A DNA stretch of 64,000 bases, taken from NCBI GenBank assembly GCA_021775735.1, contig JAJFHG010000068.1, forward strand, positions 1-64,000, written 5' to 3'. Source of the stretch: Hyphomicrobiaceae bacterium (lineage in GTDB: Bacteria; Pseudomonadota; Alphaproteobacteria; Rhizobiales; Hyphomicrobiaceae). Below the pieces are notes generated by a model, which saw nothing but the letters and a program-made list of their open reading frames with translations, ran no database searches and was not told where the DNA came from. How positions within the stretch are numbered: position 1 is the first letter of the stretch; each line of letters begins with the position of its first letter. Shown in pieces: positions 9,321-19,347 of the stretch. A program made the position numbers and the translations under genes.

Positions 9321-9817
9321 AGTGGTGTTTCCGGCTTTGGTTCTTTCTCCAAGCGCCGTAGGCGCTCGCGAAACTTGTTCAACATGCCTTCAATGTAGTT
9401 GAACATCTGATCAACATCTTCTTTCTGAGGCACCTTAAACTGGGCGCTCGGTGGCACCGGTGGTCTCAGGTCATTGGGCTTGGTTCTATTGTTTGCGCCT
9501 GGGGGGGTGTTGGCACCCAATCCAAAGTGTTGTTCCAGCCGGTCAACCTCGGCACGCAATTTTTTGTTTTCCTGCTTGAGCTTGTCGATATCCTTGGTGT
9601 ATTGGCCAGCGCCGTCCTCAGCCAACTCACAGACCACCTTGCCGGTGGCATTCTTACAGATTGAAACTGCACCGGTTTCTGTATCAAGGCGCATGAAGCC
9701 ATTCTCAACTGGCGTCATTTGATAGCGCCCGCCAGCTGCCTGAGATGAGGTTGGCATGATCAGTGTTGCGCTGATGAGCGCTGCGATCACAGTTGAAGTT
9801 TTTGGTTGCCGTTTCAT
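9317..9817 (-). CDS. Exported coiled-coil protein of unknown function
   Basis: Translation from the ATG at 9817, after AGAGGA, gives 166 residues beginning MKRQPKTSTVIAALISA, a Sec signal peptide ending near SQAA. A segment GRYQMTPVENGFMRLDTETG is followed by a heptad-patterned coiled coil (about residues 85-115, KLKQENKKLRAEVDRLEQ) and a Pro-rich linker. It is probably periplasmic. The family is not recognised; similar short exported proteins with a MTPVENGFMRLD-like start recur in alphaproteobacteria. Confidence 0.55.
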   Translation of the reverse strand: MKRQPKTSTVIAALISATLIMPTSSQAAGGRYQMTPVENGFMRLDTETGAVSICKNATGKVVCELAEDGAGQYTKDIDKLKQENKKLRAEVDRLEQHFGLGANTPPGANNRTKPNDLRPPVPPSAQFKVPQKEDVDQMFNYIEGMLNKFRERLRRLEKEPKPETPL

Positions 9818-10232
9818 AACGTCCGCGTCCTCTTTCAGTAGATGCAACTCCGAGTGGATTTGTGCTGCTTTTTCAGCTTGCCTCAGCCGTCGCTTAAAAC
9901 CGAATCACAATCAGTCTGATGGTGCCCAAGATGGGGGTTGAGATACCAAAAGGCGCTGGAGAAGGACTGTTTGGCGCCGCGCAATTCTACTCGGTGCAAA
10001 ATTTTAGCTCTTTCTAGAGCCTAATTCCGGCGTTTTGCGGTCAAAACGGGCAATTATGAAGCGCGACTTAACTGATCCTTTACTGGCGATTGCGACTTTG
10101 GGGTGTCGATGGTCGCGAGATGTGCCGTGTACGTGCCCGACATGACGTAAAAGTTGCCGGCACAAGAGAAACCCATTTAGGGAGTCTCCACGCTCCCTGA
10201 CGAGCAGCCGGATTGATGACTGCGGCGAGCTC
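9818..10232. other. Intergenic region with a hairpin before the PodJ-like gene
   Basis: No gene is supported. AGGGAG (10179-10184) and CTCCCT (10193-10198) form a small hairpin about 35 bases before the next start. A fragment resembling the intergenic GCTAGAGC element lies near 10013. This region separates two divergent genes and must hold both promoters, but no clear -35/-10 pair was identified. Confidence 0.35.
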
Positions 10233-13200
10233 ATGGGGACCGAAATGCCGGAAGACAAAAACAATACAAACGCTGCTGCAGAAGAGCACGAGCAGGTTGA
10301 CGGCCAAACCGTTTTTCAGAACGAGGATGTCCACACGGCCGGTGAGGCTGAGGTCAACGGCATGGATGGTCTGGTATCAGCGATCCAGGCACAGATTCAG
10401 GCTGCAGATGAGCGCCACGACGATGTGCTTACCAGCATGCAAGATCGGTTAGGTAATTTAGACGGTAGTGTCGATGACATTCGCCAGCGTATTCCTGAAA
10501 ACCTCGGCGGTAAACTTGAAGATATCGAAACCGGCCTTGAGAATTTGAATCAACGCGTTTCGCAAATCTGGTCGTCAGATGGAGCGCTGGAAGCAAACAC
10601 GCCCGACGCCGCAGATCATGGTGACGTTGATGATCACTCCTCGGTCACCGCATATGAAGAAGACACGCTGAATGAGCACGTGTCTCAGTTTGAGGATGAT
10701 CAACCTGCTGCTTTTGCAGAGCCGGTCGAAGAGCCTCAGCCTCTTTTTGATGCCCCAGCGGCTTTGAAATCAGCAGCCCCTGACAATTTCGGCGGCGCCC
10801 AAGCTGAGCCCGCTAATGCGCACCTGATGCAGGGCGTCGATACATTTGATATGGTAGACACCAGTATTCCAGGGGATCCTGGCTCTCCATGGGATCAAGA
10901 TTCTGCGGAGGCGTTGACTAAGCTCTATGACGCGCCATTGCAAGATGACTCTCAAAACGAGGTTCAAGTCATGCCCGGCCGTACACCCGATCCCGAGTTA
11001 GATGCATTGGATGCACACCAAGAGGTACCTTCTGATAGCACGCCAACACAGACGGCGGCATCGTCTAGTGATGATATTGATCGCGCATGGCTGGACAACA
11101 AGTTCACGGAAATTGCTGAGCGTATTGAGCAAACGCTGATTGAGCTTGATCCGCAAAAAACCGTTGCTGTGTTTGATGAGCGCGTGCAAACGATGGAAGA
11201 CCGTGTCGGCACGGCATTGCAAGATGTTGCCACACGCTCCGACGTTGAAGGCCTGCGGGAACTGGAAAATCACGTTTCTGGAATGGCGGCCACGATGGCG
11301 CACACCGAGACGCAGATGCAGCGCCTCGACTCCATTGAGGGCACTTTGCATGAAGTTGTTGCCCGCTTCACAGAAGGCAATGGTGCGGTTCAGTTTGCCG
11401 ATATGGAAGGTATGGGAGCTGCTGGCGTTGACCCCAATCAGGTTGCTGAAGCGGCAGCTGCACGCATTGCTGATCACCTTGCTGCAACCGGTCAAAATAA
11501 TGACGGGTCGGCAATTGCAGATATCCGCAATTTGATTGTAGGCTTCCTCAGCGAGCATCGCGAAGGCAACGAACAAACCTCACTCATGTTGGATACTATC
11601 CAACAAGCGATGATACGCATCCTGGATCGTCTTGATGTGCTTGAATCTGCAGGCGTTCCTGCAGTTGAGGCCGCGCCTCACAATGAAGCTGATGAACCTG
11701 TCACAGCAGATGCCGTTGCAGCCGCTCAAGGATGGACTGATCCGGGCGCAGGGTACGGTTCAGATGATGATATCCAGCTGACCGATCCCGCTGCGCATGA
11801 GCAAATCGTGGACGCAGAACAAGAATCTGTTGTTGAAATTCATGCCGGTCATGAAGCCGCCGCCTCAAACATTCAACCTGATGCGATTGGATCTGCTGAA
11901 CAGCTCGCAGGTAGCGCGGTTGCTGTAGATGCTGTTTCTGAAGAAGATCTGTCGGGTAGCAGCGTCGCACCAGCTGCAGCACCTGTTGCACCTGGTCAAG
12001 CGTCTCCTGACCTTCTGTCAGATCGTTCCGAGTCTGTTGTGATGCCAGCTGAAGTTGGTGCTACGTCACGCGATACAATTGATAAGATTCGCCACAACTT
12101 CATTGCCGATGCGCAACAAGCAAAAGCACGCGCCGCGCAGGCTGCTGCTACGGCCTCCGTTGAACAACCCAAGAAAGGTGTTCGTTCCTCCGTTCTTGCT
12201 GGCATTAAGTCATCGGACAAAGACAGTAATGATGTTGGTGGATTTTTCAGCACCAAGACACGTCGTCTTCTGGTTGGTGCCTTGTTGGCTGTTGCTGCCA
12301 TTCAAGGCGTGATATTCCTGATGCCAGGCAGTGAAAAGGCTAATCCTGACACGTCACCTGCAGGCGTGACACAACCGGTAGAAAAACAATCAAAATCTGA
12401 AGCAGCTGCCAAGCACAAAAAATTGAGCTATCTGTCACCAGGCGATGGTTTTTCCCCAGCTGTTGAAGGTGACGTTCTGTTAAACGACATGAGCAATGCT
12501 GTCGCCGATGCGCGGGGTCGCGCTTCAGGCTCGGCCGACCTGCCATTTGGTTTGATGTTGCATCAGACGACGGCTAAAGAGTGGACAAAGCAAGGCCGCC
12601 CAATTTCTGAAAGTAACACTGCGGCGGTGACACCGGTTGCGTTGAAACCAGAAGAAAAAGTTGGTGGGGGCCGTGTTTACAAGGTGCCTGTTTCGGCAAC
12701 AAAGGGTGCAAGCGCGAAATTGCCGCCGCTTTCTGTGGGACCAACATCACTACGCATGGCTGCCGCCAACGGTGACCCATCCGCACAGTTTGAAGTTGGA
12801 ACACGTTTGTCTGAAGGCAAGGGTATCAATCAAAACTTTAAACAAGCGGCAACTTGGTTTAAACGCAGTGCCGCACAAGGATTTGCCCAGGCACAATATC
12901 GCCTTGGCACGCTCTATGAACGTGGCCTTGGTGTTAGCCGTGACGTGAACAGAGCACAGATGTGGTATCTACGTGCTGCTGAACAAGGCAATATTCGCGC
13001 GATGCACAACCTAGCTGTCCTAAGTGCAGGCCAGGCCTCTGGCCAGCCCGACTACGATCGTGCTGCTCAGTGGTTCATTAAGGCTGCTGAAAACGGCTTA
13101 GCTGATAGTCAGTTTAATGCTGGTGTTTTGTTCGAAAATGGACTTGGTGTTTCAAAGGATATGATCAAGGCCTACAAGTGGTACACCTTGGCTGCCCGCA

Positions 13201-13373
13201 ATGGTGACGAAGCGTCTTTGAAGCGCTCCCAGAAACTCCGTTCAAAGTTGGCCATTGATGCGCTCGGAGAGGCAGAATCAGCTGTACGCAGCTTTACCCC
13301 AGGCAAGGTCGATCCATTGGTCAACAATGCACGTCTTGCGGGTCAGGACTGGAAAAAACGCCACAACGGCTAA
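10233..13373 (+). CDS. PodJ-like polar localization factor with Sel1 repeats
   Basis: A 1046-residue protein with an acidic, coiled-coil-rich cytoplasmic part (about 1-670), one membrane segment near 680-698 (LLVGALLAVAAIQGVIFLM) and a periplasmic C-terminus. There, at least four Sel1-type repeats run from about 838 to 990, recognisable by AAANGDPSAQFEVGTRL, YRLGTLYERGLGV and FNAGVLFENGLGV. This layout matches PodJ-family proteins, which organise a cell pole in Caulobacter and rhizobia. Unlike Caulobacter PodJ, no peptidoglycan-binding domain follows the repeats. The N-terminal half is very rich in Asp, Glu and Ala and has low similarity value, so the name rests on architecture. Confidence 0.7.
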   Translation: MGTEMPEDKNNTNAAAEEHEQVDGQTVFQNEDVHTAGEAEVNGMDGLVSAIQAQIQAADERHDDVLTSMQDRLGNLDGSVDDIRQRIPENLGGKLEDIETGLENLNQRVSQIWSSDGALEANTPDAADHGDVDDHSSVTAYEEDTLNEHVSQFEDDQPAAFAEPVEEPQPLFDAPAALKSAAPDNFGGAQAEPANAHLMQGVDTFDMVDTSIPGDPGSPWDQDSAEALTKLYDAPLQDDSQNEVQVMPGRTPDPELDALDAHQEVPSDSTPTQTAASSSDDIDRAWLDNKFTEIAERIEQTLIELDPQKTVAVFDERVQTMEDRVGTALQDVATRSDVEGLRELENHVSGMAATMAHTETQMQRLDSIEGTLHEVVARFTEGNGAVQFADMEGMGAAGVDPNQVAEAAAARIADHLAATGQNNDGSAIADIRNLIVGFLSEHREGNEQTSLMLDTIQQAMIRILDRLDVLESAGVPAVEAAPHNEADEPVTADAVAAAQGWTDPGAGYGSDDDIQLTDPAAHEQIVDAEQESVVEIHAGHEAAASNIQPDAIGSAEQLAGSAVAVDAVSEEDLSGSSVAPAAAPVAPGQASPDLLSDRSESVVMPAEVGATSRDTIDKIRHNFIADAQQAKARAAQAAATASVEQPKKGVRSSVLAGIKSSDKDSNDVGGFFSTKTRRLLVGALLAVAAIQGVIFLMPGSEKANPDTSPAGVTQPVEKQSKSEAAAKHKKLSYLSPGDGFSPAVEGDVLLNDMSNAVADARGRASGSADLPFGLMLHQTTAKEWTKQGRPISESNTAAVTPVALKPEEKVGGGRVYKVPVSATKGASAKLPPLSVGPTSLRMAAANGDPSAQFEVGTRLSEGKGINQNFKQAATWFKRSAAQGFAQAQYRLGTLYERGLGVSRDVNRAQMWYLRAAEQGNIRAMHNLAVLSAGQASGQPDYDRAAQWFIKAAENGLADSQFNAGVLFENGLGVSKDMIKAYKWYTLAARNGDEASLKRSQKLRSKLAIDALGEAESAVRSFTPGKVDPLVNNARLAGQDWKKRHNG

Positions 13374-13695
13374 TTGCTCAGCCAGCATATTGAGTTGATC
13401 TCAGGCCGCACACCCTCGGGCAAGTGCGGCCTGAGTGCTATCTGGGTGGTGAAAAAAGAAAAGTCCGTGTTGATAACTGGCCACGTGGTCCTGGGATTGC
13501 AGCACGGCGCTCAAGACAACGCCCAATCGTTGCGATATTAAGCATCACAAAAGCCAGTTGCGGGTCTGGTCGAAGGTCAACTTTCCATTGTCGCCCGCTT
13601 GTGGCAAACCATCCCTGGAAAGCGCGCCTGGCGCGGCTTTCGTTTTTTACTCATGCCACGCTGTCAAATTGGCGGCACGTAGGCAAACCACGTCG
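13374..13695. other. Intergenic region before tauE-like gene
   Basis: Apart from the hairpin at 13400-13435 there is no supported feature. The reading frame of the exporter stays open upstream to 13558 but the extension is not membrane-like and lacks a ribosome site, so the region is taken as untranslated leader and promoter. Confidence 0.35.
13400..13435 (+). terminator. Strong hairpin after the PodJ-like gene
   Basis: CTCAGGCCGCAC (13400-13411) and GTGCGGCCTGAG (13424-13435) form a perfect 12-bp stem 27 bases after the stop. No T-tract follows, so termination may need Rho or the hairpin may mainly protect the transcript end. Confidence 0.55.
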
Positions 13696-14622
13696 ATGAA
13701 CATCTACCTGCCCATTGCAGAAATGTCTGTCAGTGTCCTCCTATTCCTTGGAATGGGCGGCGTTGTTGGCTTTTTGTCTGGGCTGTTTGGTGTCGGCGGC
13801 GGGTTCTTGATGACCCCTTTATTGATTTTCTCAGGCATTCCTGCAGCTGTCGCGGTCGGCACGGAGGGTGCGCAGATTGCGGCAACCTCCGTTTCAGGTG
13901 CTATTGCCCAGTACCGACGCAACAATGTTGATATCAAGCTTGGCTGTGTGCTGTTGTTCGGCGGCGTCGTTGGCTCCCTGATCGGGGTTCAGATGGTCAA
14001 GATCCTGCGCCAGATGGGTCAATTCGATCTGGTGATTGCGCTGAGTTATGTCACCTTCCTTGGTGTCATCGGCTCGTTGATGTTGATTGAAAGCTCAAAT
14101 ACGATCCGCAAAACTCGATCAGGCGAGACCGGCTTTGGCCGCCGTTCAGGTCAACACAGCTGGATCCACGGCTTGCCATTTAAGATGCGTTTTCAACGCT
14201 CCAAGCTGTATATCTCCGCTATCCCGCCGATTGCTATTGGTGCGTTTGTCGGTTTTCTGGCCGCCATGATGGGCGTCGGGGGTGGTTTCATTATGGTGCC
14301 TGCGATGATCTATCTGCTGCGCGTGCCAACCAGCATTGCAGTTGGTACCTCTTTGTTCCAGGTGGTGTTCATTACCGCCGTGACGACACTGCTACATGCC
14401 ACGCTTAACCAGACCGTTGATATTATTCTGGCGCTGCTGCTGATGGTCGGTGGTGTGATTGGCGCGCAAATAGGTGTCGTTGCGGGCGTGCGCCTGAAGG
14501 GTGCGGAACTGCGCTTTTTGCTGGCTGCGTTGGTGCTTTTGGTTTGTGCCCGTATTGGTTGGGATTTGGTGGTGCAACCGGCTGAACTTTATTCCATCAG
14601 TCCGCTGTTGAGGGGGCAATGA
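13696..14622 (+). CDS. TauE/SafE-family anion permease
   Basis: From the ATG at 13696 this is a 308-residue, eight-helix protein with two half-repeats each carrying the family glycine motif: GLFGVGGGFLMTPLLI near residue 30 and MMGVGGGFIMVPAMIY near 195. TauE/SafE proteins move sulfite, sulfoacetate or other small organic anions. The stop overlaps the next gene (ATGATG), a pairing that is conserved in alphaproteobacteria with the Alph_Pro_TM family. Confidence 0.88.
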   Translation: MNIYLPIAEMSVSVLLFLGMGGVVGFLSGLFGVGGGFLMTPLLIFSGIPAAVAVGTEGAQIAATSVSGAIAQYRRNNVDIKLGCVLLFGGVVGSLIGVQMVKILRQMGQFDLVIALSYVTFLGVIGSLMLIESSNTIRKTRSGETGFGRRSGQHSWIHGLPFKMRFQRSKLYISAIPPIAIGAFVGFLAAMMGVGGGFIMVPAMIYLLRVPTSIAVGTSLFQVVFITAVTTLLHATLNQTVDIILALLLMVGGVIGAQIGVVAGVRLKGAELRFLLAALVLLVCARIGWDLVVQPAELYSISPLLRGQ

Positions 14623-15473
14623 TGATAATCAGAGCCAAGTTTTTCTCTCAAATCAGACGTCCCGTCGTGTTGGCGCTCGCAGGACTGGCATTGGCTGCGA
14701 CGACGGCCGGAGCCCAACCGGCAAAGAAAGGCCCATCGCCTGCACAGGGAGCAAAGGCTGGTGCTGAAATTGTCGAAGCGGATGTGTCGTCTCGCGCCAT
14801 TGCAGTCACCTCTGGTTTTACCGGCAAAGAAATCATTGTCTTCGGATCCATTTACAACGGCCGTCAAGGGGCAGCCGATGCAGGTTACTATGACGTGGTG
14901 GTTGTGGTTGAAGGTATCCCAGCACCACTGGTGTTACGGCGCAAAAGTAACGTTGCTGGTCTTTGGATGAACACAACATCAGTTAACTTTGATCTGGTGC
15001 CAAGTTTCTATGCGCTGTCTTCAACTGCTCCATTGGACAAAATTGCAGCGCCTGAAGTTTTTGAAGACCAGGGTATAGGGTTCGATCATATCCGCATCAC
15101 GCCGCGCCATGCAGTCCCTGAGGCTGAGATGAAGTTATACCGCGAAGCACTCATCCGGCTAAAAAAGAACGATAAAGTGTACGTTCAGAATCAATCGGGC
15201 GTTACATTCATTGGCCGTAGCCTGTTTCGTAGTTCCGTTATGTTGCCTGCCAATATTCCTGTTGGCCTGTTACAAGCGCGGGTTTATCTGTTTCGAAAAG
15301 GCGCCCTCCTCAGCACCTATACCGCACAGCTACAGCTTGAGCGTGAGGGGCTTGAGCGCTGGTTGCACGATCTGGCAAAGAAGAACAGTTTTCTCTATGG
15401 CCTGCTGGCGATTCTCACAGCGGTTGCGGCCGGATTGCTCGCGTCAGAAGTGACACGGCGTCGTCCGAGCTAG
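14619..15473 (+). CDS. Alph_Pro_TM (TIGR02186) family membrane-anchored protein
   Basis: A 284-residue protein with a Sec signal (LALAGLALAATTAGAQP), a large periplasmic part containing FTGKEIIVFG and DVVVVVEG, and a C-terminal helix (about 255-275) that anchors it to the membrane. This composition and its position directly after a TauE permease match the alphaproteobacterial TIGR02186 family. It probably acts as a periplasmic partner of the permease; its biochemical role is not known. Confidence 0.75.
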   Translation: MMIIRAKFFSQIRRPVVLALAGLALAATTAGAQPAKKGPSPAQGAKAGAEIVEADVSSRAIAVTSGFTGKEIIVFGSIYNGRQGAADAGYYDVVVVVEGIPAPLVLRRKSNVAGLWMNTTSVNFDLVPSFYALSSTAPLDKIAAPEVFEDQGIGFDHIRITPRHAVPEAEMKLYREALIRLKKNDKVYVQNQSGVTFIGRSLFRSSVMLPANIPVGLLQARVYLFRKGALLSTYTAQLQLEREGLERWLHDLAKKNSFLYGLLAILTAVAAGLLASEVTRRRPS

Positions 15474-15484
15474 AATTCTTGCGG

Positions 15485-16207
15485 TCAGTCTGATTTGAGA
15501 AGGCGCGTGGCGACGGGGTAAAGCCCTTCCTGGCCCATCATCCAAACCGCAAATCCGTCGTTTCCGAAGATCGGTTCAAACGCGTCATCCAAAACATTAA
15601 GCCCGCCGGTAAAGCTGCCGAATGCTGGCAGCACCAGTCTCAGGCCATTGCCGACAAAACACGGTCTGCGCAGGGTGTAACCATGCAGGGCAAGTTTTGC
15701 AGCTGGGTGCAGATGGCCGGCAATTTCATGCGTGACCGAGGTCGGGTTTGGCACATGGCGCAGATCAACACCTCCAAGCCGAATATGATTGCGGACAGTG
15801 CCGCCGACATCGCTCGAAATTTCGGGGTCGTGGTTGCCAGCAATCCAAATCCACTCCACGCCCTCTTGGAGAATGGTGAGTGTTTCGCGATCTTCCGGGT
15901 TTAGGCGATCAGCGCCGGCAGGATCATGGAAGCTGTCACCAAGTGCAATTACTGTGCGGGCTTGATAGTGATCAACAACTTCTGCAAGCCGCATCAGCGT
16001 ATCGCGACTGTCATAGGGCGGTAACATGACCCCACGTTCGGCGTAAGCGGATGCTTTTTCCAGGTGTAGGTCAGCAACAATCAAAGCATGTTCGGCGGGC
16101 CAGTAAAGCGCACCAGACACATGTGCCTGAAAGGCCGTGCCGCATATTGAAATCGGGTGCTCGTCAAAATCACCGACGTCCAATCGCTCTGGTTTTAAGT
16201 GCAACAT
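15485..16207 (-). CDS. pdeM: Ligase-associated DNA-damage phosphoesterase PdeM
   Basis: A 240-residue calcineurin-like metallophosphoesterase with metal-binding motifs in order: DLHLEK, GDSFHD, GNHDPE and GHLHP. PdeM proteins are encoded with a dedicated Lhr-type helicase, an ATP-dependent DNA ligase and an exonuclease in a DNA-damage set. Here only the helicase is present, 51 bases upstream on the same strand. It converges on the Alph_Pro_TM gene with 11 bases between stops. Confidence 0.85.
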   Translation of the reverse strand: MLHLKPERLDVGDFDEHPISICGTAFQAHVSGALYWPAEHALIVADLHLEKASAYAERGVMLPPYDSRDTLMRLAEVVDHYQARTVIALGDSFHDPAGADRLNPEDRETLTILQEGVEWIWIAGNHDPEISSDVGGTVRNHIRLGGVDLRHVPNPTSVTHEIAGHLHPAAKLALHGYTLRRPCFVGNGLRLVLPAFGSFTGGLNVLDDAFEPIFGNDGFAVWMMGQEGLYPVATRLLKSD

Positions 16208-16258
16208 CGTTTACTCTTCGTTTGCGTCAGGTTGTGGTGCCCAATCCAAATTGTACCG

Positions 16259-18934
16259 TTAGGCAGCAGAGTCTGCATCGAGTGCTTCTGCAATCAAAAT
16301 TTGACTGGCATCTCGTAAAATATCATCACGTTGACTTGGTGCCACTGGTTCTTTGCCAATTTCAAGCAACATTGGAACGGCCAACGGTGACACGCGAGCC
16401 AAAGCTTGATGCCTGATTCGGCCCTCAATGCGGCCCAAGAAAGCGCCAAGCCTGCCAATATCCAAGAGCCCTGTGGCCGCATCAGCCCACGCCGCCTCTA
16501 ACAGGATGTGGTGAGGGTCGTGCTTGCGCAGTACGTCATAGATGAGATCCGTTGACATCGTGACCTGACGCCCGCTTTTTTCTTTGCCAGGGTGGCGACG
16601 TTCAATCAGCCCGGCAATGATCGCCACGTTGCGGAAAGTCCGCTTCATCAGGTTTGCATCTGCGAGCCAGGCATCAAGGTCGTCACCCAGCATATCTTTA
16701 TCAAACAGATTGCTCAGGCGAATGCTGCCTGTCTCAATCATCTGAGAGAGATCGTTGACGCACCACAAGCCAAGTCCGTAGTCGTTGGCAACAAAGCCAA
16801 GGGGTCGTGCGCCTGAGCGATCAAGACGGCGGGTGAGTAACATTCCAAGGGTTTGATGGGCGAGACGGCCTTCAAAGGGATAAGCGACAAGATAATGTTT
16901 ATCCGCGCGTGGGAATGTTTCAACGAGAACCTCGTTGCGTTCCGGAAGGATGGAGTGCTCGGTTTGCAGGTTGAGCCATTCCGTGACGGGTGCTGGCAGG
17001 CTATCCCAACGGGCTTGCTCGGCGAGCATTGCGCGTACGCGCTCTGCCAAATGCGTTGAAAGCGGGAACTTGCCGCCGATGTAGTTTGGAATTTTTGGAT
17101 CTTTCGCGTTCGAGCGCGTAACCAAAGCATTGGTCTCAAACAGGGCTTCAAAACGCAAAACTTCACCGGCGAACGTAAATGTATCGCCAGCGGTCAATTG
17201 GTCGATAAACGATTCTTCGACTTCGCCGAGGACGCGTCCGCCATAGCCGTGCGCCATGGCCTGCCCTTTTGCTGTTTTGCGTGGCTTACCAAGGCGCACT
17301 TTTATCATTGGGGTGTCGACAATGGTGCCTGCATTCATGCGGTATTGATTGACAAGACGTGGGTGGGACAGGCGCCACACGCCGTCATGCGTCAGTTTTA
17401 GTTTGGCATAACGATCATAAGATTTAAGTGCGTAGCCTCCGGTCGCCACGAAATCGATCACGCGATCAAAGGTGGCACGATCAAGTTCCGCATAAGGTTC
17501 GGCGGATGTGACTTCTGTAAACAGGGCATCACCGGAAAAGGGCGCTTGGCACGCCATCCCTAAAATGTGCTGGGCAAGGACATCAAGTGCGCCGACGCGC
17601 GGCAGTGCCGTGTCGTGGGTTTGCGCTTCGGCAGCTTCAACTGCGGCGCGGCACTCCAAAACTTCAAAGCGGTTGGCTGGCACGAGCAAGGCTTGTGACG
17701 GCTCGTCCAGGCGGTGATTGGCGCGCCCAATGCGCTGCATCAAGCGGCTTGCACCCTTGGGTGCGCCGACGTTAATCACCAAGTCGACATCACCCCAGTC
17801 GATCCCCAGATCGAGTGTTGAGGTGGCGACAATAGCTTGAAGCGCTCCCTTGACCATGGCGGCTTCAACTTTGCGCCGTTGTGCGACATCCAATGAGCCG
17901 TGGTGAAGGGCAATGGCAAGCCCATCCTCGTTGACGCGCCACAATTCTTGAAACACCAACTCGGCCTGCATGCGCGTGTTGACGAACACAATTGTGGTTT
18001 TGTGATCCAGGATTGCCTGATAGATCGCTTCAATTGCATAGCGCGCAGAATGTCCGGCCCACGGCACCGGGTCTGAAAGTTCGAGAATATCAAGCTGCGG
18101 TTTTGCTCCGTCTGGCGCGACGACAAGCTCAGCAAGGTGTGTCACGTCGTTTGGTTGCGTCTGACCGATCAGATAGGCGCGCAATTGTGAGGGCCGTGCA
18201 ACTGTCGCGGACAAGCCAACGGTCGTCATGTTGGGTGACAGTGTTCTCAGGCGGGCGAGGTCGAGGGCGAGAAGGTCTCCGCGTTTCGATGACGTAAGCG
18301 CATGCAGCTCATCGAGAATGACGGTTTTCAGGCCTGAAAATAGATACGGCGCATCTTCATGGGCGAGCATCAAGGCGATCTGTTCCGGAGTCGTCAAAAG
18401 CATATCAGGAGGTTTTTGACGTTGCCGTGTTTTGCGATGCACGGGTGTGTCACCGGTGCGGCTCTCGCAGCGGATCGGAAGGCCCAGGTCTGAAATGGGT
18501 TGATGCAGGTTGCGATTGACATCGACGGCCAACGCTTTCAATGGCGAAATGTAAAGCGTGTGAAGGGTTGATGTGTCAGGTTCAGCGTGCGCAGTGCGAT
18601 CACTCAGCGCGACCAAACTTGGCAAAAAACCTGCAAGTGTTTTGCCTGCCCCTGTCGGTGCGATGAGCAGTGTTGAGCGATGAGCTGAAACATTTTGTAG
18701 GAGCGCCAACTGGTGCGGCCGAGGTTGCCAACCGCGGCTGTGGAACCAGGATTGAAACTGGTTCGGCAACAGGGTGTTGAGATCACTGGCTTCACTTGAT
18801 GACGGACGGGAAACGTGTGGCCCGAGGGCGCCGCGCTTCAGCTCCGTCTGTCGTTGTGTTGCTTGTTTTTTTGACGTCGCCACGCTGGGCCCCATCGCAT
18901 CCGATTCTTGCGGTTGAGTTGCCAAGGCTCGCAT
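16259..18934 (-). CDS. Ligase-associated DEXH-box helicase, Lhr family
   Basis: An 891-residue superfamily 2 helicase with Walker A APTGAGKT (about 92-99), Walker B/DEXH in ILDELHAL, a Ser-Ala-Thr motif in GLSATVA, and the helicase C domain ending RIGRANHR, followed by the winged-helix and Lhr core. It unwinds DNA or DNA:RNA hybrids in repair. The first 55 residues are polar and unlike the family; a shorter start is possible (ATG at 18895), as neither has a good ribosome site. pdeM follows in the same operon. The partner ligase and exonuclease are absent from the window. Confidence 0.88.
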   Translation of the reverse strand: MRALATQPQESDAMGPSVATSKKQATQRQTELKRGALGPHVSRPSSSEASDLNTLLPNQFQSWFHSRGWQPRPHQLALLQNVSAHRSTLLIAPTGAGKTLAGFLPSLVALSDRTAHAEPDTSTLHTLYISPLKALAVDVNRNLHQPISDLGLPIRCESRTGDTPVHRKTRQRQKPPDMLLTTPEQIALMLAHEDAPYLFSGLKTVILDELHALTSSKRGDLLALDLARLRTLSPNMTTVGLSATVARPSQLRAYLIGQTQPNDVTHLAELVVAPDGAKPQLDILELSDPVPWAGHSARYAIEAIYQAILDHKTTIVFVNTRMQAELVFQELWRVNEDGLAIALHHGSLDVAQRRKVEAAMVKGALQAIVATSTLDLGIDWGDVDLVINVGAPKGASRLMQRIGRANHRLDEPSQALLVPANRFEVLECRAAVEAAEAQTHDTALPRVGALDVLAQHILGMACQAPFSGDALFTEVTSAEPYAELDRATFDRVIDFVATGGYALKSYDRYAKLKLTHDGVWRLSHPRLVNQYRMNAGTIVDTPMIKVRLGKPRKTAKGQAMAHGYGGRVLGEVEESFIDQLTAGDTFTFAGEVLRFEALFETNALVTRSNAKDPKIPNYIGGKFPLSTHLAERVRAMLAEQARWDSLPAPVTEWLNLQTEHSILPERNEVLVETFPRADKHYLVAYPFEGRLAHQTLGMLLTRRLDRSGARPLGFVANDYGLGLWCVNDLSQMIETGSIRLSNLFDKDMLGDDLDAWLADANLMKRTFRNVAIIAGLIERRHPGKEKSGRQVTMSTDLIYDVLRKHDPHHILLEAAWADAATGLLDIGRLGAFLGRIEGRIRHQALARVSPLAVPMLLEIGKEPVAPSQRDDILRDASQILIAEALDADSAA

Positions 18935-19045
18935 CCTTTAGCGAGCTATGATAGGGACTGAGTGATGACAACACCAAGGCCATAGATACTAAGCCCTGAG
19001 AGGTCGACTTTGGCAACAGAACAGGTTCAAGGAGCCGGAACGCGT

Positions 19046-19330
19046 ATGAATTGGGAAAAGGTTTTTGGTGGCAGCCCACTTGGCGTTATTGTGCGCTTGG
19101 CGCTCATTTCCATTGCTGTTGGCATTGTGATGAAGGCGCTGGGCATTGACTTGTCCAACTTCTTTCATCGCATAAATGTGTTGCTACGCAATATCTACGA
19201 CCTGGGTCTGAGCGCATTTGACTGGCTGTTTGAGTTTTTACTGCTGGGCGCGCTTGTCGTTATTCCTATCTGGATAATCGCCCGGCTCGTTGGTTCGGCG
19301 CGACGATCAGGTGGATCGTCCAACGAGTAG
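19046..19330 (+). CDS. Small membrane protein resembling DUF6460
   Basis: A 94-residue protein beginning MNWEKVFGGSPLGVIVRLALIS, with two membrane segments near residues 12-32 and 58-82 (LLLGALVVIPIWIIARLV). The FGGSPL start and spacing fit the DUF6460 family of alphaproteobacteria. A TTG at 19010 preceded by GAGAGG could add twelve residues. It is divergent from the helicase gene and convergent with arsC. Function unknown. Confidence 0.6.
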   Translation: MNWEKVFGGSPLGVIVRLALISIAVGIVMKALGIDLSNFFHRINVLLRNIYDLGLSAFDWLFEFLLLGALVVIPIWIIARLVGSARRSGGSSNE

Positions 19331-19347
19331 CCACAGATTAGGTCCCC

